64,000 bases of DNA. It comes from Leuctra nigra (lineage: Eukaryota > Arthropoda > Insecta > Plecoptera > Leuctridae). The stretch lies in contig OW203765.1 of the NCBI GenBank assembly GCA_934045905.1, forward strand, positions 30,723,997-30,787,996, read 5' to 3'. Position numbers and translations under genes: made by a program. Below the pieces are notes generated by a model. That model made no database searches. It saw only the letters and a list, made by a program, of their open reading frames with translations, and was not told the origin of the DNA. Every line of letters starts with the position of its first letter. Positions within the stretch are counted from its first letter, which is position 1. This document shows, piece by piece, positions 1-13,500 of the stretch.

Positions 1-112
1 AACCCATTAGTGATGTGCAATGTTCTTCGAAATCAGTTTCAACATACTGCAACTATCTTTTTTTAGATTTTCTAACATCGTCACGTTTATTTTGTCACAT
101 ACGTTTTTATTT

Positions 113-247
113 TAGTGGTGTTTAACGTCGCACTGTTCTGCAACCAAGCAAAAGGTGTCTGTTGAATGATACAGGTGATGGTAAATGATGATAAAGCATA
201 GGGCATGGGCGACCTTCCCATCATTTGCCTCTCAATCGAGAAAAACG
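113..247 (-). repeat. Degenerate 3' part of tRNA-derived SINE
   Basis: The stretch begins with a diverged form of the SINE 3' end (GTTTAACGTCGCACTGTTCTGC) and continues through the ATGATGATGG-like middle and the 'cttcccatcatttgcct' segment. Comparison with the good copies at 43065-43347 and 57029-57309 shows the same order with many substitutions. The tRNA-like head is not recognisable, so this is an old, truncated copy. Confidence 0.6.
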
Positions 248-3200
248 GCCGATGGGAACAGAACCTTTTAAAATTTGTTTTTATGTCAAAACTGCAATGT
301 AAAAAATGTATCCAAAACAGGGTAAATCAAAAACAGCTTCCGTGTATTTTTGCTTTTCCCCTTCAATGTGAGCTAAATCGGCTTCATGAAAATAATAGAA
401 ATATTTCAGGAAAAAGCAACTAAAAAATAAACTGTTTTGGACACATATTATTTTTAAGTTTCACAGAACAGTTCCGCTTGTCAGAAATTCACCCCGAAAT
501 TTAACTGAAACGAAATGAAACCCTAATATTTTCTAACTCCCAACATTAATTGTATTAAACTGCGGCTATCAGACGCTCCTCATTGGCGTGACTGCGTATT
601 CAGTATTCGCCAAGTGAGAGCTATAAATAGCCGTCTGGCGTGACATTTGATATTCTTGATTCAATAGCCGACCGCTGAGTCACACAACATTGTCGATTTC
701 CGCTGGGAAATGATCAACTATCAACAGAGTTTCCGCGAAACCAGATTAACTCGGTCGTATACACGGAGATGATGCTGCGAATCTGCTCTCAAGGATTAAT
801 AGTCTCGGTGAACATGAATAAATAATTGTGAAATTTCATTTTGTCTGTGTGGCAATTTTCATGTACCAATTTATTTGATGTTTCATATGGAAATATATAC
901 CTGTTAATAAATGATTTTGCTTTTTAAGTGGTGAAGATTCCGAAGAAGATTGGCTTAAAATTGAGAGCCTGTTTCGTAAGAAGACGAATTGCAATCAATA
1001 TATAAAACTGATACTCAACTGCACGTATTTATATTAAGGCGATTCGACCGCAAAAAGGTGTGTTACTATCTGTTCATATTTTGTTAGAGGGAGTGGGTAA
1101 CATACGATATCAAGTTAAAATAGTAAATTTTTTGGGCCACAAAAAAATCCGGGACATTTTCAAATGTGTAAAATGCATGTTACTGGGGCAGAAGAATAGA
1201 CACAACCATTTGTTTGAATGAGCTGAAATTTGGAGAGATTATCCATAATATATGTAGTTATTTATGGGCTGCCTCCGTTTTCAATTTTTTTCTTTCAATT
1301 TTAACAAAAAAAATATTTTGTACGCACCCAATTTCGCATTAATATATTGCTTTGTATAATAGTCTACAATCAAAGAAGGAATGAAGATATCGAGATTTGA
1401 GGGCAGCCGGGATATCCGCCTATTCTTTGTGAACAAAACGAGCCCTCCTGGAAGTCTGTAGTGTGAATGGTGGGGCTTAAATCGTGGCCCCTGTAAATAT
1501 GTTTATTTTCAAAAATAAAAAAGTCAAAATTTTACGGTACAACAATAATGTGTTAAAAAAGATACAGTGAGTTGTAGAATCACCCAAAGCGGCATTCAAG
1601 AGACTTTAAAAGGAACATTAAAAACTTCAAGAATTGAGACAATGTATTGTCAATTTTTTTAAGTTTTACTTTAGAAATATCGTTTTGTTTTAAAAATTTT
1701 AAATTATTATACTTTCCCTCGTATCATCAAATAAATTCAGATATTAACTGCTAATAAACAATCTAAATAAACTAATGATTTATGGAAGTAATGAGAATGT
1801 GGCTTGAGACTTCACAGCCAACCCCTGAAGGTTCCAATGAAAGCTTCGCCATGTTTGCTCAGGGTCACCAAGATTCATGAATATTCACCTTGTCCGTATG
1901 TCCACATCAACCCTCAACCTACATCGTAATATGCACTGACTTAGCAGCGCTCAAGCTCAAGACACGGTCAAGCGTAGCCAATATACCGACCACCAAGAGA
2001 AAGTTTGCGCTCGTTTGTTGGAAATTGTGGAGAAGTTAACGTTATACCTGCCTCGTACTAATGTTCTAGGTAGAATCATTTTGAATTAGTTACGGACATG
2101 GTTAATAAACTATACTCTGGTGAGCTATCTGGAATTATACATTTTCAGTAGGATACCGTTGTGATAATACAATGACTAGAATACATTGATATTTTAAAGT
2201 AATTATTTTGTAATAATAGGTAGATATTTCGACTCAGTTTTCACAACATAATGAGCCTGTGTGTTTCTGCACAAAGACGATTTGTAATAAGGAAAATTAA
2301 AATATTAATAAATGGCATGTCTTTAACTCCAAAATGTTTCTTTTGAAGGTATTAAAAACTTTTAACTGGAAGTTCTCTTCTTCGAAACAATTATTCTCGA
2401 AAACTTTGAGAAATGAACATATTCGAACATTGTGAAACAACACGGAACGCAATTTGAATCTGTTGCTAGTAGGAAAAAGACGTGAATTTCAACGAAACAA
2501 AGCTCGCAACGCACGAAACCAAACACAAAAGGAACCCACTATCCGCTCTGTAAATACCAGGTTCGACACCAGACAGATACGCGCTCTAGACGAAGACATA
2601 GTAAATCACTGAGGTAGCAAATGATGGAGGAAAGCAGAGAGTTTCCCTGATTTGTTTTCTGTTTTCACTCTGATGGAGCAATTCTCTGAACGTCGTCTTT
2701 GTCCTGGGCTCGATCATGGACAGAGAGGGAAGTTTCCGTAGGGAGATTTATTCAGAAACCAACACTGTCATGGCGCGTACGAAATGTTCAATGTTGCTCC
2801 GGCAGAGGGAGGGGGGGGGGGTTGATATCATTGATAGAAACATCATTAGTGATACCGACAAGTCTCATAGTTGAAAATTAGTATTTAGAGACAACCTGTT
2901 AATCAGGCCGGGGCAAACTTTTTGACATTGAGAAATTAAATATGATCACAAAACGATTATCCGGACGAAGACGATGGGGGTCGGGAAGAGGTCCCCAGAA
3001 AAGCCGCGGCTCCGGGGCGTAGCCCGGAAAATTTAATGTAATTTAATTGAATTTGATACACTTTGATGCACAGATTTTTATATTTCTGTTGATTTTGAAA
3101 AAAATAAGGTATTTAAACTATTGATTGCTATATGCAAGATTGTTGAACGTATTGATTTTGGTATAAATTTGGTTAACAATAAATTATGATAAATGTATTA

Positions 3201-4021
3201 AAAAGTATATATGAAGAGGGTGTTCAGGGTCAAATCGCCCGGGAAATATTTCTACCAAAGACATAAGTTTTTTTTCCAACTTTGAGATATGGAGATACAT
3301 AACGTCCAGTATTCAAGAAATCCTTTCAATCCCATTTAAAAACAAAATAAAAATAAATTATTAACAATGAAATCCCACATATGCCACCATTTGTAAAAGT
3401 GTGAAATTTCATATTTCTCTTCCAAAGCTTGCTATGTGTAGAAAATGTCATACTAGTTAGTTGTCTGCTTCTTTATTTAACCGTCCTTATTGTCAGACAA
3501 AACTGGTGCGCTGCCTCAAAAAGCACCGAGACCGCGTTGGGCGATGTTCAGGTTCCTTCGCTATCAATCCTTGTTAATTTCAATGAATTCACTATCAGAG
3601 ATCAAGAAACAGAGTTAGATGACGCGTTAGCATTGACTTCATTGGATAGTGCACTCTCAGGAATAATATAGGAAAAGGAAAATCAAACACGGCTGATTTT
3701 ATGTTGTATAAAAAACAGCTCTGCGGTGAATTCTATGGGGCTGACAGTGACGTCCCATCTTCATTGAATTTCCTTTTCATAACTGATATAGAATTACATT
3801 TTCAAAATTGACACTTCCCTCCCCTTCACAACCTGACAACGTGTCACTTATCAGCCATGTTGAAAGTAACTTTTGGTTTCTAACTGACTCTTCGGTGTAT
3901 AATTTCGATAACTTTGCTTATCAAACACTTTCTAATATGAATGTTTTTTTTTAGGAATAGAAAGAAAATAATGAAAGCAGTAACTACGAAGCGGTGAAAT
4001 TTAAATGGTTGAGCTTGAGTA
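248..4021. other. Gene-free AT-rich stretch
   Basis: I find no supported exon here. The short open frames lack splice context and family similarity. Positions about 3550-3670 resemble the interior of the foldback MITE at 25530-25743 (shared 'tatcaatccttgtta' and 'gatgacg' blocks), so the 80-codon frame there is probably repeat-derived. A G-run lies at about 2811-2821. Confidence 0.5.
622..629 (+). promoter_or_regulatory. Possible TATA box
   Basis: TATAAATA sits in a locally GC-richer stretch (about 560-770), unusual for this neighbourhood. No convincing initiator or downstream coding exon was found, so this is only a candidate core promoter. Confidence 0.15.
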
Positions 4022-4235
4022 TGTACACTCCTGGACACTGAAATTGGTCCGCGGTCATTGTTCAAGTGACATTACGGCTAGTATTTAAAATTTATTTTAA
4101 TGTAATTTTTTGACACAAAGACCGGATGGCTGGTGGGAGTTTAGGGCCAAAAATTACTTTAAATAAATCATAAATACTAGCCTAGGAGTCGAGTGAATAT
4201 TGAATGCGGACCATTTTCCGTGTCCAGGAGTGTAC
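4022..4235. mobile_element. Foldback MITE, about 214 bp
   Basis: The outer ends are inverted copies of TGTACACTCCTGGACAC followed by a 'TGGTCCGC' block. The inner parts ('ggctagtattta...' against '...taaatactagcc') also pair, so nearly the whole element folds into a stem around a short loop. No transposase is encoded. The family is not identified and the target duplication is unclear. Confidence 0.75.
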
Positions 4236-6744
4236 CTACCTAAATATTTTACCTTTACTTAAAGTTTCATTATATTTGTGTGTGACCATCAGGTGTATTT
4301 TAACGTATTCACACCAGCGCCGTGTTGATACTCGATTCTCTACATTCTATCGAAAGTAAGAGTGACAACATTATAAAATATTTCTGCCGTTGTGTCTTTA
4401 TTCCCAGTGTAACTCAATTACAACTTCCGATTCCCGAAGTGAGATCGGAAATGGAACGTATCCGATTCGAATGATTATTCGCGTATCGTTGCCACCGGTC
4501 CCTGCGGCTCGGTTGGTAAATAATTCATCCGTGTGGCCGTGACTAGTGCGTAGAGGAGGCAGTGATTGTGACTAGAGGAGGCTGTGACATGACAAGATGG
4601 CTCCAGAGACGTCAGTGTGAGATCCTGAGGGTGTCAATGAGTATTTCATCCAAGCGAGAGGATAAATGGACACGTTAGTATTTTGCCATTTACCTATATG
4701 TATGAAGAGCATTAGCTTCCCCAATAAATTTAACAATTTACTACTTGGCAGACAGTTTTTGTGACCATCAATATGGCAATATAATAAGTGTTATTCAAGC
4801 AAGATTTGTTTAAAAGAATGTAACGCAGAAAAAAAACTTTCAGCTACAGTATACTTGAAAATATATCTGATTATCTTAGGTAGATACTTTTCCGTAATAC
4901 CACAATGGATGTTACTATAAATTCTAATAGCAAAACAAATTATTTCCATGAACGTGTACATACCTACATATTTCGCTTTTTTCTCAACAAATTCAAATCA
5001 ACAAATCTAAACAGGGGTAGATTTGTAATTCAATCGCTATATACTAATTGGTTTCAAAATAACACATCAAACAATCGAAATACGACTTTTGATATAAAAA
5101 TAATGTTGTGCTAATTGACAACAAATCTCAACAAATTTATCTCAGGGGAAATTTAATGCGTTTTTTATGGTTTTATAAAATGGTCTTCTAAATGTAGGTA
5201 TCTCTGAAACCGGGTCAGATAAGTTCTCCATAAAATGTTACAAATAAAAAAATTAAAACCATGACGGTCTTGAACGTTTTTCGACTGAGTTCCTTTTGGT
5301 GGTCTAGAGGCATAATATGTTGGGAAGGTTCCCCACTAATAATCCACGATTATCTCCTTCCCACCGTCCATCTTAACTATCAATCATCATCATAATCATT
5401 CATCCGTCGCCATTAGTTGTAGAACAGTGCAATGTTAATAACAACTAAAATATGAAAAGGGCATCAAGATCATCAACTACAGATTCCATTCTCTCACTCT
5501 CAGTCAACTCTAGAAAAGTTGATAGGTAATTTAATGTTTCCTGTTTAACGGTTCACTGCATGGTAGCTGATTCAATAAAGAATTGTTTTGCTAAATTACG
5601 GCACTCCACTTCCGGTAAGGTTGTTAGAAATATGAATTCTGAACTGCATTTTCTATTACTTCGTAGACGTACCTATTATGATTTTATGAACTGAATTCAG
5701 TTTATATAATTTAATTTTTATTATGAGATTGGTTTTATCTTGAAAGAAGTAAAAGTAAAACGATCATCGCAATGGATGCGAATTGTGAACCTACTTTATG
5801 TGATCCTATGTGCTTGATGTTCATCTCTTTCCGTTGATATTGATTTGAATATATTACAAGAGTCAATTTCATTCCTCGATCTCAAATACAAGCTGGACAC
5901 TCATTGGATACATGTCTAGAATCCAAGAATGTTCTAGAATTCTAATTCACTCTCAAATCAAAAATCAAATCAGCGTGCGGTATTATGACCTACCCCTCCC
6001 ACCCTCAACTCTTTCCTCTGGATTGCCAGGGAGAGATTGACTGTAAGTGTGGCTTCAAAGAACTGCACTGCTGGTCAAATTTTAATCTAGGATTGATGTA
6101 ATGCATTTTATATCAACCGGATAACTGATAAGCAACAAGCTTATCGACCAATTATTTTTATTTTTTCTGCAGGTCACAATAGTGTCGAAGGTGATGAAAA
6201 GTTGTTAATTTAAAATTATTTACTTGGGCAATTGCTTGTTGTCGAAATGGGTATTTTAATTTTTGATGTCATAATGTTTTTAATTGTGCAAATACCGACG
6301 TATTTCCAGAAAATTATTTTACAAAACTAAACCGTCAAACGCAACCATCAATCGTTTACTGTGACACTTGATTTAAGTAGTATTCAAGGAAGCTGAATTT
6401 GGGATTAAACAGCGACATAAGGGAATGAAGGGTGGTAGAACTCGATTGGTATGGAAATTGTTGGTGGTTACGCGCGGGTACGGTTTGGTGGGTGAAAATA
6501 AGTCGGTAGGCAAACTGATAAGCTATGGTTTTTAACAGAGGACCCCCGTGAACAGAACCATGAGGAAGACGGAAGCCACTTGTACTACTTGTTTATACCA
6601 CGAAATAAGGGAGTCTACATAATCGGGATCCATTATTTGATGAATAATTTGTTCCAACTTGTTTTATGTTTTCAAGAGCTCACTTAGGGTACGAGCTTTT
6701 TGCTTATTTGAAAAGTGAACTTTTGACAGCAGTATAAATACACA
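4236..6744. other. Gene-free stretch
   Basis: AT-rich DNA with a SINE fragment (listed separately). The GC-richer patch at about 4480-4640 carries short repeats of 'gtgactag...gaggaggc' but no exon I can support. Confidence 0.4.
5320..5440 (+). repeat. Diverged 3' half of SINE
   Basis: Plus-strand remnant with 'tgggaaggttcccc', 'ctccttcccacc', 'catcatcataatcattcatc' and 'cgccattag...gaacagtgcaatgtta' in the same order as the intact SINEs at 17037 and 58510. The tRNA-like 5' part is absent. Confidence 0.65.
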
Positions 6745-7068
6745 GGGGTGCGATCACATGAAATGGGAACTTTCTTGTCACGGTGACAAACTAGAATCTC
6801 AATGACATGGCAGTGGTGACGGTTTGTTCCGTTGGAGGTGCTGGTGGCCCTGATAAGATGAAGGAAGTACATCCTTCGAAACGTCGCGAACGGCTCTTAT
6901 CAGGGCCACCAGCACCTCCAACGGAACAAACCGTCACCACTGCCATGTCATTACAAGATGGTTCCGAAAACGTCCACGACAGAATCTCAATGTTATTCAC
7001 GGCCTTCTAGCATCTTTAGGGTCTTGTCACCGTGACAAGAAAGTTGTCATTTTATGTGATCGAACCCA
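6745..7068. mobile_element. Doubly nested foldback MITE
   Basis: Outer inverted repeats (GGGTGCGATCACATGAAATG-type left end; CATTTTATGTGATCGAACCC right end) include the self-complementary TTGTCACCGTGACAA on each side. Inside, 6801-6952 is a second, near-perfect inverted repeat of about 58 bp per arm around a short loop containing CCTTCGAAACGTCGCGAACGG. The shorter element at 59171-59305 shares the outer ends, so this is a family. The three overlapping short ORFs here are products of the symmetry. Confidence 0.8.
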
Positions 7069-7484
7069 GGAAATTAATTAATTTATAGACGATATATTGT
7101 ATTCCCATTCGCTCATTATTTAACTTTTCAATACTAACACAGATTTTGAGCCTAATCTAAATGGTAGAGATAGTAGTTTTTACTCCATGAAAACTCATCA
7201 TAATGAAACTCATTCATCTATGTTATTTGTTATAAAATCCATCAATTCTAACCAAAATATCGCAAATAAAATGTCATGGTTCTATTCGTACAGATATAGT
7301 TTGTCAATATATCAGATAATTTGTTTTACAATAATACCGTTGGTTGGTTCAATGCTCTATTTTATGAATTAATTTCCCAAGAGAACTTAACAGCAAAAAT
7401 TTAAATTCAAAAATAAATTTGCTTTCAGTAACCAGAAATATCTGCCAGCAATCAAAAAGTCTTCTTCATATTTGTGCTACTCAC

Positions 7485-7632
7485 CGAAAGAGAGCGCCAC
7501 GAACCAGATGACGATGATGGCGGTCTTGGCGCGGTTCGTCGTCGATTTGAATTTGAGCGGGAAGCAGATGGCGTACCAACGATCCACGGAGATGAACGTC
7601 AAGGTCAGCACCGACACAGCCACCGACACCGT
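7485..7632 (-). CDS. Exon of allatotropin/orexin-receptor-like GPCR
   Basis: The minus strand gives 49 residues, TVSVAVSVLTLTFISVDRWY followed by AICFPLKFKSTTNRAKTAII and VIWFVALSF. The product would be a plasma-membrane neuropeptide receptor of the rhodopsin class. The peptide spans the end of TM3, the DRW (D/ERY-class) G-protein motif, ICL2 with the 'YAICxPLxFKST' signature, and TM4. That signature is shared by vertebrate orexin receptors and their insect homologues, the allatotropin receptors. The exon is bounded by a TTTGTGCAG acceptor before 7632 and a GTGAGT donor at 7484-7479, and it is much GC-richer than its surroundings. Other exons are not recognisable in this window: upstream exons (TM1-2) should lie at higher coordinates and later ones at lower coordinates. 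Family assignment within peptide GPCRs is from motif memory, not alignment. Confidence 0.8.
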
Positions 7633-7683
7633 CTGCACAAACACAACGAACACACGACGCCATTAGTATTGCCTTCTTGCACA

Positions 7684-7760
7684 TGATGTCACCAGAAAAA
7701 GAAAAATGGAGGCTGTAATGAGGAAGGAAAATGTGTCAAAGCTATAAATAATAGATAACA
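7684..7760. repeat. Short dispersed repeat, shared with 57527-57595
   Basis: The segment containing 'gaaaaatggaggctgtaatg', 'aatgtgtcaaagct' and 'taaataatag' recurs with small changes at about 57527-57595. No terminal structure is visible at this copy. Confidence 0.55.
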
Positions 7761-10287
7761 TTGTTTTTAAAAAGTTTTTTTATGATTTGCAGGCCACCCA
7801 AAATGTATTATCCTACTGCATGGTCACTTTTGACAATAGGTTGAACTATGTTCGGTGGTTACAAAGTTTATCTAGTAATGGAACCATTGTTGTTGAAGGT
7901 CAAATTGGGTGGGAAACTAGAGGCAACGTTGGTTTTGGTGCATGCTATTGTTTACATTGAATTCAATAACCTGGATCAATTAAGAAATATATAATAATAG
8001 CATCTTTACTCAATAATTCAAGATTTCAAACGTTTTCATGAATCTGGGCCTTGAGTTCAAAAAGAAAGCCTGAAACTCGTGAAATATTGTGAAGAAACAA
8101 ATCAGTTCAAAATGAATAGTAGGGGAAAAGTAGGAGAATCAAATTCAGACAATAACATTTTTTTTAAATCGACTTTTGGGAACTTACATTCTCAGAAATG
8201 TCTAACATTAATTTGACTCGTGATCATTATTTGAAAACTGTAAATGGTAGTAAATCATTTCATATTTGAAAGGCAAATGAAGTAAAAATTCAATGTAATT
8301 AATTATTTAAAGAACCCTTATGGAACCGTTCTGGAACCCAAATAATGTTTAATATTAATAAGGGTTCCGGTTCCGGTTCCGGTTTTAGTCCCTGGTTTTA
8401 ACACACTGTGTTTGATGTCTTCCATTATTAACTCAATTGCATCTCAACCAATTATACTTATTAACTCCAGCTTTCTATCGATTCAGCTTGCACTCGACTG
8501 CTCGTATTTAACCCCCTGCAATGCAGGCATTAAGTAAGCTTCACTATGCAAGGGACAAGCAGTGACCGAGTATAGGTAATAAACTCTTGGATCAAGACGG
8601 CAGCCAAATCCATTTCTCTTTCCGCATTCGAAATGTTCGAAGTTGTCAAATTGTCACGTACAGAACAAATCTTTTCAAAACAATTGCACAAAAAATAATA
8701 AGGTCACTATGGTTTTTCAAAATTTGTGACGACAAGAATCTAGCGACTTGATTCAATCAATGTAAATATTTTCCTACAGTTTGTTGCATTGAACAGGTTT
8801 TAATGAACTTTCAAATTACGTTCAATTGAATGTTATCTACCAATTTGCTTCGTGTCCGAGATATAAAGAGTTCAAATTAATTCAATAAATCAACAAACCC
8901 AGATAATTTTCTTCTAAAAAATGCTGCAATATAATTGAACAAAAGTATGATATTAGAGTGTGTTTGCTCCCCATACTACTTGGCTGCTGATGAGCGATCG
9001 CCCTACTAGACTATTTAATTACAAGGTGTTGATTTTTCACAGTAGTGTAAGACAAAACTAAAACTAAAAACTTCGCAGAACATTGCTTGTCCCGTTACCC
9101 GTTTGAATGGGGAGTGCAACTTTAAAGCATCATTACCACACATTTGACTCCATTTAAAGCTCCTCTTACTCGAACACTTCGGTTGTCTTGCATCTTGATC
9201 AGTGGACGTCGGAAACTCTCAGCGTCGCCTTAAAGAGAGCGTCGTGACGTTGGTATCAGGGACGTCGTTAATCAGCAGTCTGGAGTTAATCTATTCCTCA
9301 TCAAGAGCTCCTTTATGAGAATAATAACGTGTTCCAAACATTCGATTCGTTGATACGAGTATGTTTGTTCCCGCGCTTCGAAACTGTATACCAACTGGAT
9401 TGTGATGGAGAAGTGGGAATTCCAATAGGGATTTTAAAGGCAAGAAATCGCTGTGGGGGATTCCTTCTTATGGATTTATAGCATCATTCGTTGTCATTCG
9501 TAGGGATAGAATGCAACAGTACCCCCTAACAATATATATCAATGCCGAATAGCGACCTGTGGTTTTCACTTATTAGTAAAGAAATAATGTTTTATAGGTT
9601 GCATTTAAACGGATATTTTAAAGGCCATCGAGATTTTTTATTTAAGACTCAAATATGAACATTTGTTTGGTAGTGATGCTGTGAATATTAGATTATTTAT
9701 CTTGATATGATCATATAGTTTCTCTATTTTAAAACTATGCAATAATAAAAGTAAACTGGCCACTATATCAACCATGATGATACGTGATGATTTTCAAAAT
9801 TGCTCGCCTTTCGTTTGTGCTAATTTACTTGAATAGAAAATTATTTCTTTAAAGAAAATGTCATTATTTCGTCAATTGAAAATATTCCGCCTTTTATTCA
9901 TCTCCAACTTGCATCTCATCATGTAGGGCTTTGGTTTTACTATTTATGACGCCACTTCAAATCAATACCTATTTGAATATATATTGAAATTCGCTCAATC
10001 TGATCTTGACAGTCGTAGTGGTGTGAATGCATACATAATCCTCTCATTAGATTGTGTGGCCGAGCGTTATGCGCATGTGCAATAGGTCCGGTCAACATTC
10101 GGCCTTGGGAATGTAGAACATGGCCGGCGGGTCGAGCCAGAGTTGCGAACTTTTATTTCAAACTTAAATTGAAAGTTTCATTAATAGAAAAGGGAAGTTA
10201 AACTAATGTTTAGGTTAACTTTACTTTTGGCGAATTGTATTAACCGACGATGCAAATGAAAGAAAATCAGACACAAAATTTGAAGTC
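7761..10287. other. Gene-free AT-rich stretch
   Basis: No exon, RNA gene or complete repeat could be supported. A short (GGTTCC)n run is at about 8364-8384. The stretch 9150-9310 is less AT-rich but encodes nothing recognisable. Confidence 0.4.
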
Positions 10288-10292
10288 ACATA
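10288..10292. other. Target-site duplication, left copy (ACATA)
   Basis: ACATA immediately precedes the first TG of the 5' LTR and recurs at 14901-14905 after the 3' LTR. Confidence 0.85.
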
Positions 10293-10488
10293 TGTCACAG
10301 TATCGATTATCGAACTAGTGGCTCTAGTGTCGAGTAGTGGAACTACAAGATCATCCAACATGGCCACCATTCAGCCAGAGCCATTTATTGTCAATGTATA
10401 TTAATAAGTATTATATAAACAATAAAGAGTATTGAACTACTATACAAGTGTTTAGTTTATAATGCCTTATAAACCCGTACTCAAAAGA
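10293..10488 (+). repeat. 5' LTR
   Basis: It starts TGTCACAGTATCG and ends ACTCAAAAGA; the 3' LTR has the same 196 bp. An AATAAA-like signal (ACAATAAAGAG) lies at about 10419-10429. The LTR ends TG...GA rather than the usual TG...CA. Confidence 0.93.
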
Positions 10489-10501
10489 TGGTGTCAGAAG
10501 T
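10489..10501 (+). other. Primer-binding site, tRNA-Leu type
   Basis: TGGTGTCAGAAGT directly abuts the 5' LTR. It is complementary to the CCA end and acceptor stem expected for insect tRNA-Leu (...ACTTCTGACACCA), over 13 nt. Confidence 0.8.
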
Positions 10502-10588
10502 AAAGGTGTGAAGAAATACGCCCAAGAAAAGGTGAAGAAAAGAAACGCGCTCGCGGTACGAAAGCAAGTAGGTTCCTACACATAGAAA

Positions 10589-13500
10589 ATGGCGGCTACC
10601 TACAAGGCTCCTGCAGCGTTTGTACCGGGAGAAGCTCCGGCGGAGAACTGGTCGCGCTGGGTGCAAAAATACGAAATATATTTCGACGTGGCCGAGCTAG
10701 AAAACAAGCCACTGAAAAAGCAAAAAGCCGACCTTTTGCATGCTTTGGGAGATGAAGGCCTAGCCGTATACAACACGCTAGAATTCGCACCAGGCATCGA
10801 GGTCACGCCGAAAATCATTCTGGAAGGTATCACAAAGTACTACGTACCCTACAAAAACACGACGTACACCAGATGGTTGTTTTTTTCGGAACAACAAAGA
10901 GACAACCAGACAATAGATCAATACGTAATGACGCTCAAACAGAGAGCAAAAGATTGCGAGTTTGGTGACCTTCAAGATTCCCTGCTAAGAGACAGGTTGA
11001 TAGGAGGAATAAAAGATAGCAACATGAGAGGAAGGCTTCTAAAAGACCACACAATGACTCTAGCCAAAGCAATAAATCTTTGTAGAGCCAACGAGGAATC
11101 CCTGCGACAATCTAGTGAGATGGGCAGAGAGGGTGCCGAAACAGTTCACTTTGTGAATAAACACAAGAAAACTACAGAAGCAAAGAACTGTTATCGTTGT
11201 GGAGGTAAACACGGTCCAAAGAACTGTCCAGCGTTTGGGAAAACCTGTAGAAAGTGCGGAATCCCAAACCACTTCGATAGCGTGTGTCAAGCGAAACCTC
11301 AGAGCGAGAAGAAATCTGCAGTTAAACCAAAGAAAAAATCAAGAAAGGTTTACACCATGGAAGAAACCGAAGAGAATACTTCCGCGGATTCATCTTCTGA
11401 GGCCAGCTTTGATATGTCAAGCTTAGAAGTCAACAGCACAGTGAGTAAAGGAAAGAAAGTGTGGAATAAAACAGTGTCAGTAAATGGGTACAAAACTCTT
11501 TTTAAACTAGACACAGGCTCTCAGGTCAACATCATCACAAGTGAAGTGTACGAACAACTGCCTGTCAAACCACGTTTAAAGCACACTAATGTTAAAATAA
11601 CAGCTTATACAGGTGACAGGGTAGACGTTCAAGGAAAATGCAATCTGACATGTGAGACTAATAAACTTATAAAATGTTTCAAGTTTTATGTGACAGGAGG
11701 TAAAGGCTACACACCGATACTTGGAATTGAAGCCTGCGAAGCCCTGCAACTGATCGCAAGACTGTGCGAGACGAAAAGTAACGCCGAGTCTCCGAGACAG
11801 ATCATTCGGAAGTACGCAGATGTATTCCACGGGGTCGGACAGCTGCCGGATAAACACACCATAAAGCTCAATCCAGATGCTGTTCCACAGATAAGCAACG
11901 CAAGAAAGATCCCAATCTCAATCAGAGGTAAAGTTAAACTAGAATTAAAACGCTTGGAAAAGGAAGGAATAATAGTTAAAGAAACAGGACCAACAGATTG
12001 GGTCCATCCCATTGTTCTTGCGAGCAAACCGAATGGGAAATTGAGGTTATGTCTCGACCCGAGACAATTAAACAAGTACATCCAGAGGGAACACCACCCA
12101 ATTCCGACCTCTGAATCAATATTTTCTGAGATTACAGACGCCAAAGTATTTACAGTACTCGATGCTTCAACTGGATTTTGGCAAATACAACTCACTGAGG
12201 AAAGCTCGAAGCTTTGCACCATGGCTACTCCTTATGGAAGGTATAGATTTCTTAGACTTCCCTATGGACTAAAAAGTGCTCCTGAAGTCCTACAGCGCGA
12301 GATAGACTCACTCCTCGAGGGAATTGAGGGGGCGCGAGGCTACATGGACGACATCCTAGTTTTTGGTAAAGATATGGCTGAGCCTAACCAACGTCTAGCA
12401 GCCGTATTGGAGAGAGCTCGTCAGCGACACTTCCGTTTCAGCTACGAGAAACTGCAACTCGCCACACCAACTATCAGGTACTTAGGCCATAACATCACTC
12501 CTAATGGAATAGATATTCATCAAGCCAAAGTAGATGCTATCACTGCCATGAAAGCACCCGAAAATAAGGTTGAACTTCAACGCTTTCTCGGCATGGTCAA
12601 CTTTTTGGGTAAATTCATCCCAAATCTTTCCAATGAAACATACCACTTGCGGCAACTACTCATTAAAGATGTTGTTTGGAGATGGGAAATAGAAGCTCAG
12701 CGTAGTTTTGAAAACCTGAAGAAATTGATCAGCACAGCACCAACGCTTTCTTTCTTCGATCCGAAGAAACCGACTACACTATCTGTCGACGCTAGTCAGT
12801 ATGGACTAGGTGCTGTACTTCTTCAAGATAACCATCCCATCGCCTTCGCTTCTGTTTCACTTAATGAGGCCCAGAAGAAATATGCACAGATAGAAAAAGA
12901 ACTATTAGCCATAGTATGGGGCTGTGAACATTTCCACATGTATTTATACGCTTGTAGTTTTGAGGTACACACAGACCACTTACCGTTACTAGGCATAGTG
13001 AAGAAGCCCCTAGAGAAGCTCTCCCCGAGAATTCAGAGACTTCTTCTGCGCTTCATGCGGTATGAGCCAACCTTGAAACACATACCTGGAAAACTACTGT
13101 TTGCAGCAGATACTCTCTCAAGAGATCCCAACCCATCAGCATCTGTCAACACTGACTACCTACATGGAGAAGCTTCAGCAGTTCATTCACTTGTCAGCAT
13201 CTCGGATGAAAGGAAAGAAGAATACATCAAGGATACACGAGAAGATGAAGAATTGACTCTCATCAGGAAATTCATCCGTGAAGGATGGCCTACAAAGAAG
13301 CCAACACAATCCATTGTAAATGCTTACTGGCATTGCAGGAACGAACTTCATGAAGGTGACGGTCTGATATTCAGAGGTGTCAGGTTAGTAATACCTAAGA
13401 AACGACAAAGGGAAACTCTCAATTTGATCCATCAAGCGCATCAAGGTGTTAATGCATGCCAAGCCAAAGCTAAGCAAGCTGTTTACTGGCCAGGCATGAC

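Noticed and set aside
3429..3671. 80-codon frame with a hydrophobic start resembling a signal peptide
   Set aside because: Its second half matches the interior of the 25.5-kb MITE family, so the frame is repeat-derived.
7474..7686. Plus-strand frames over the GPCR exon
   Set aside because: They are antisense shadows of the minus-strand exon.
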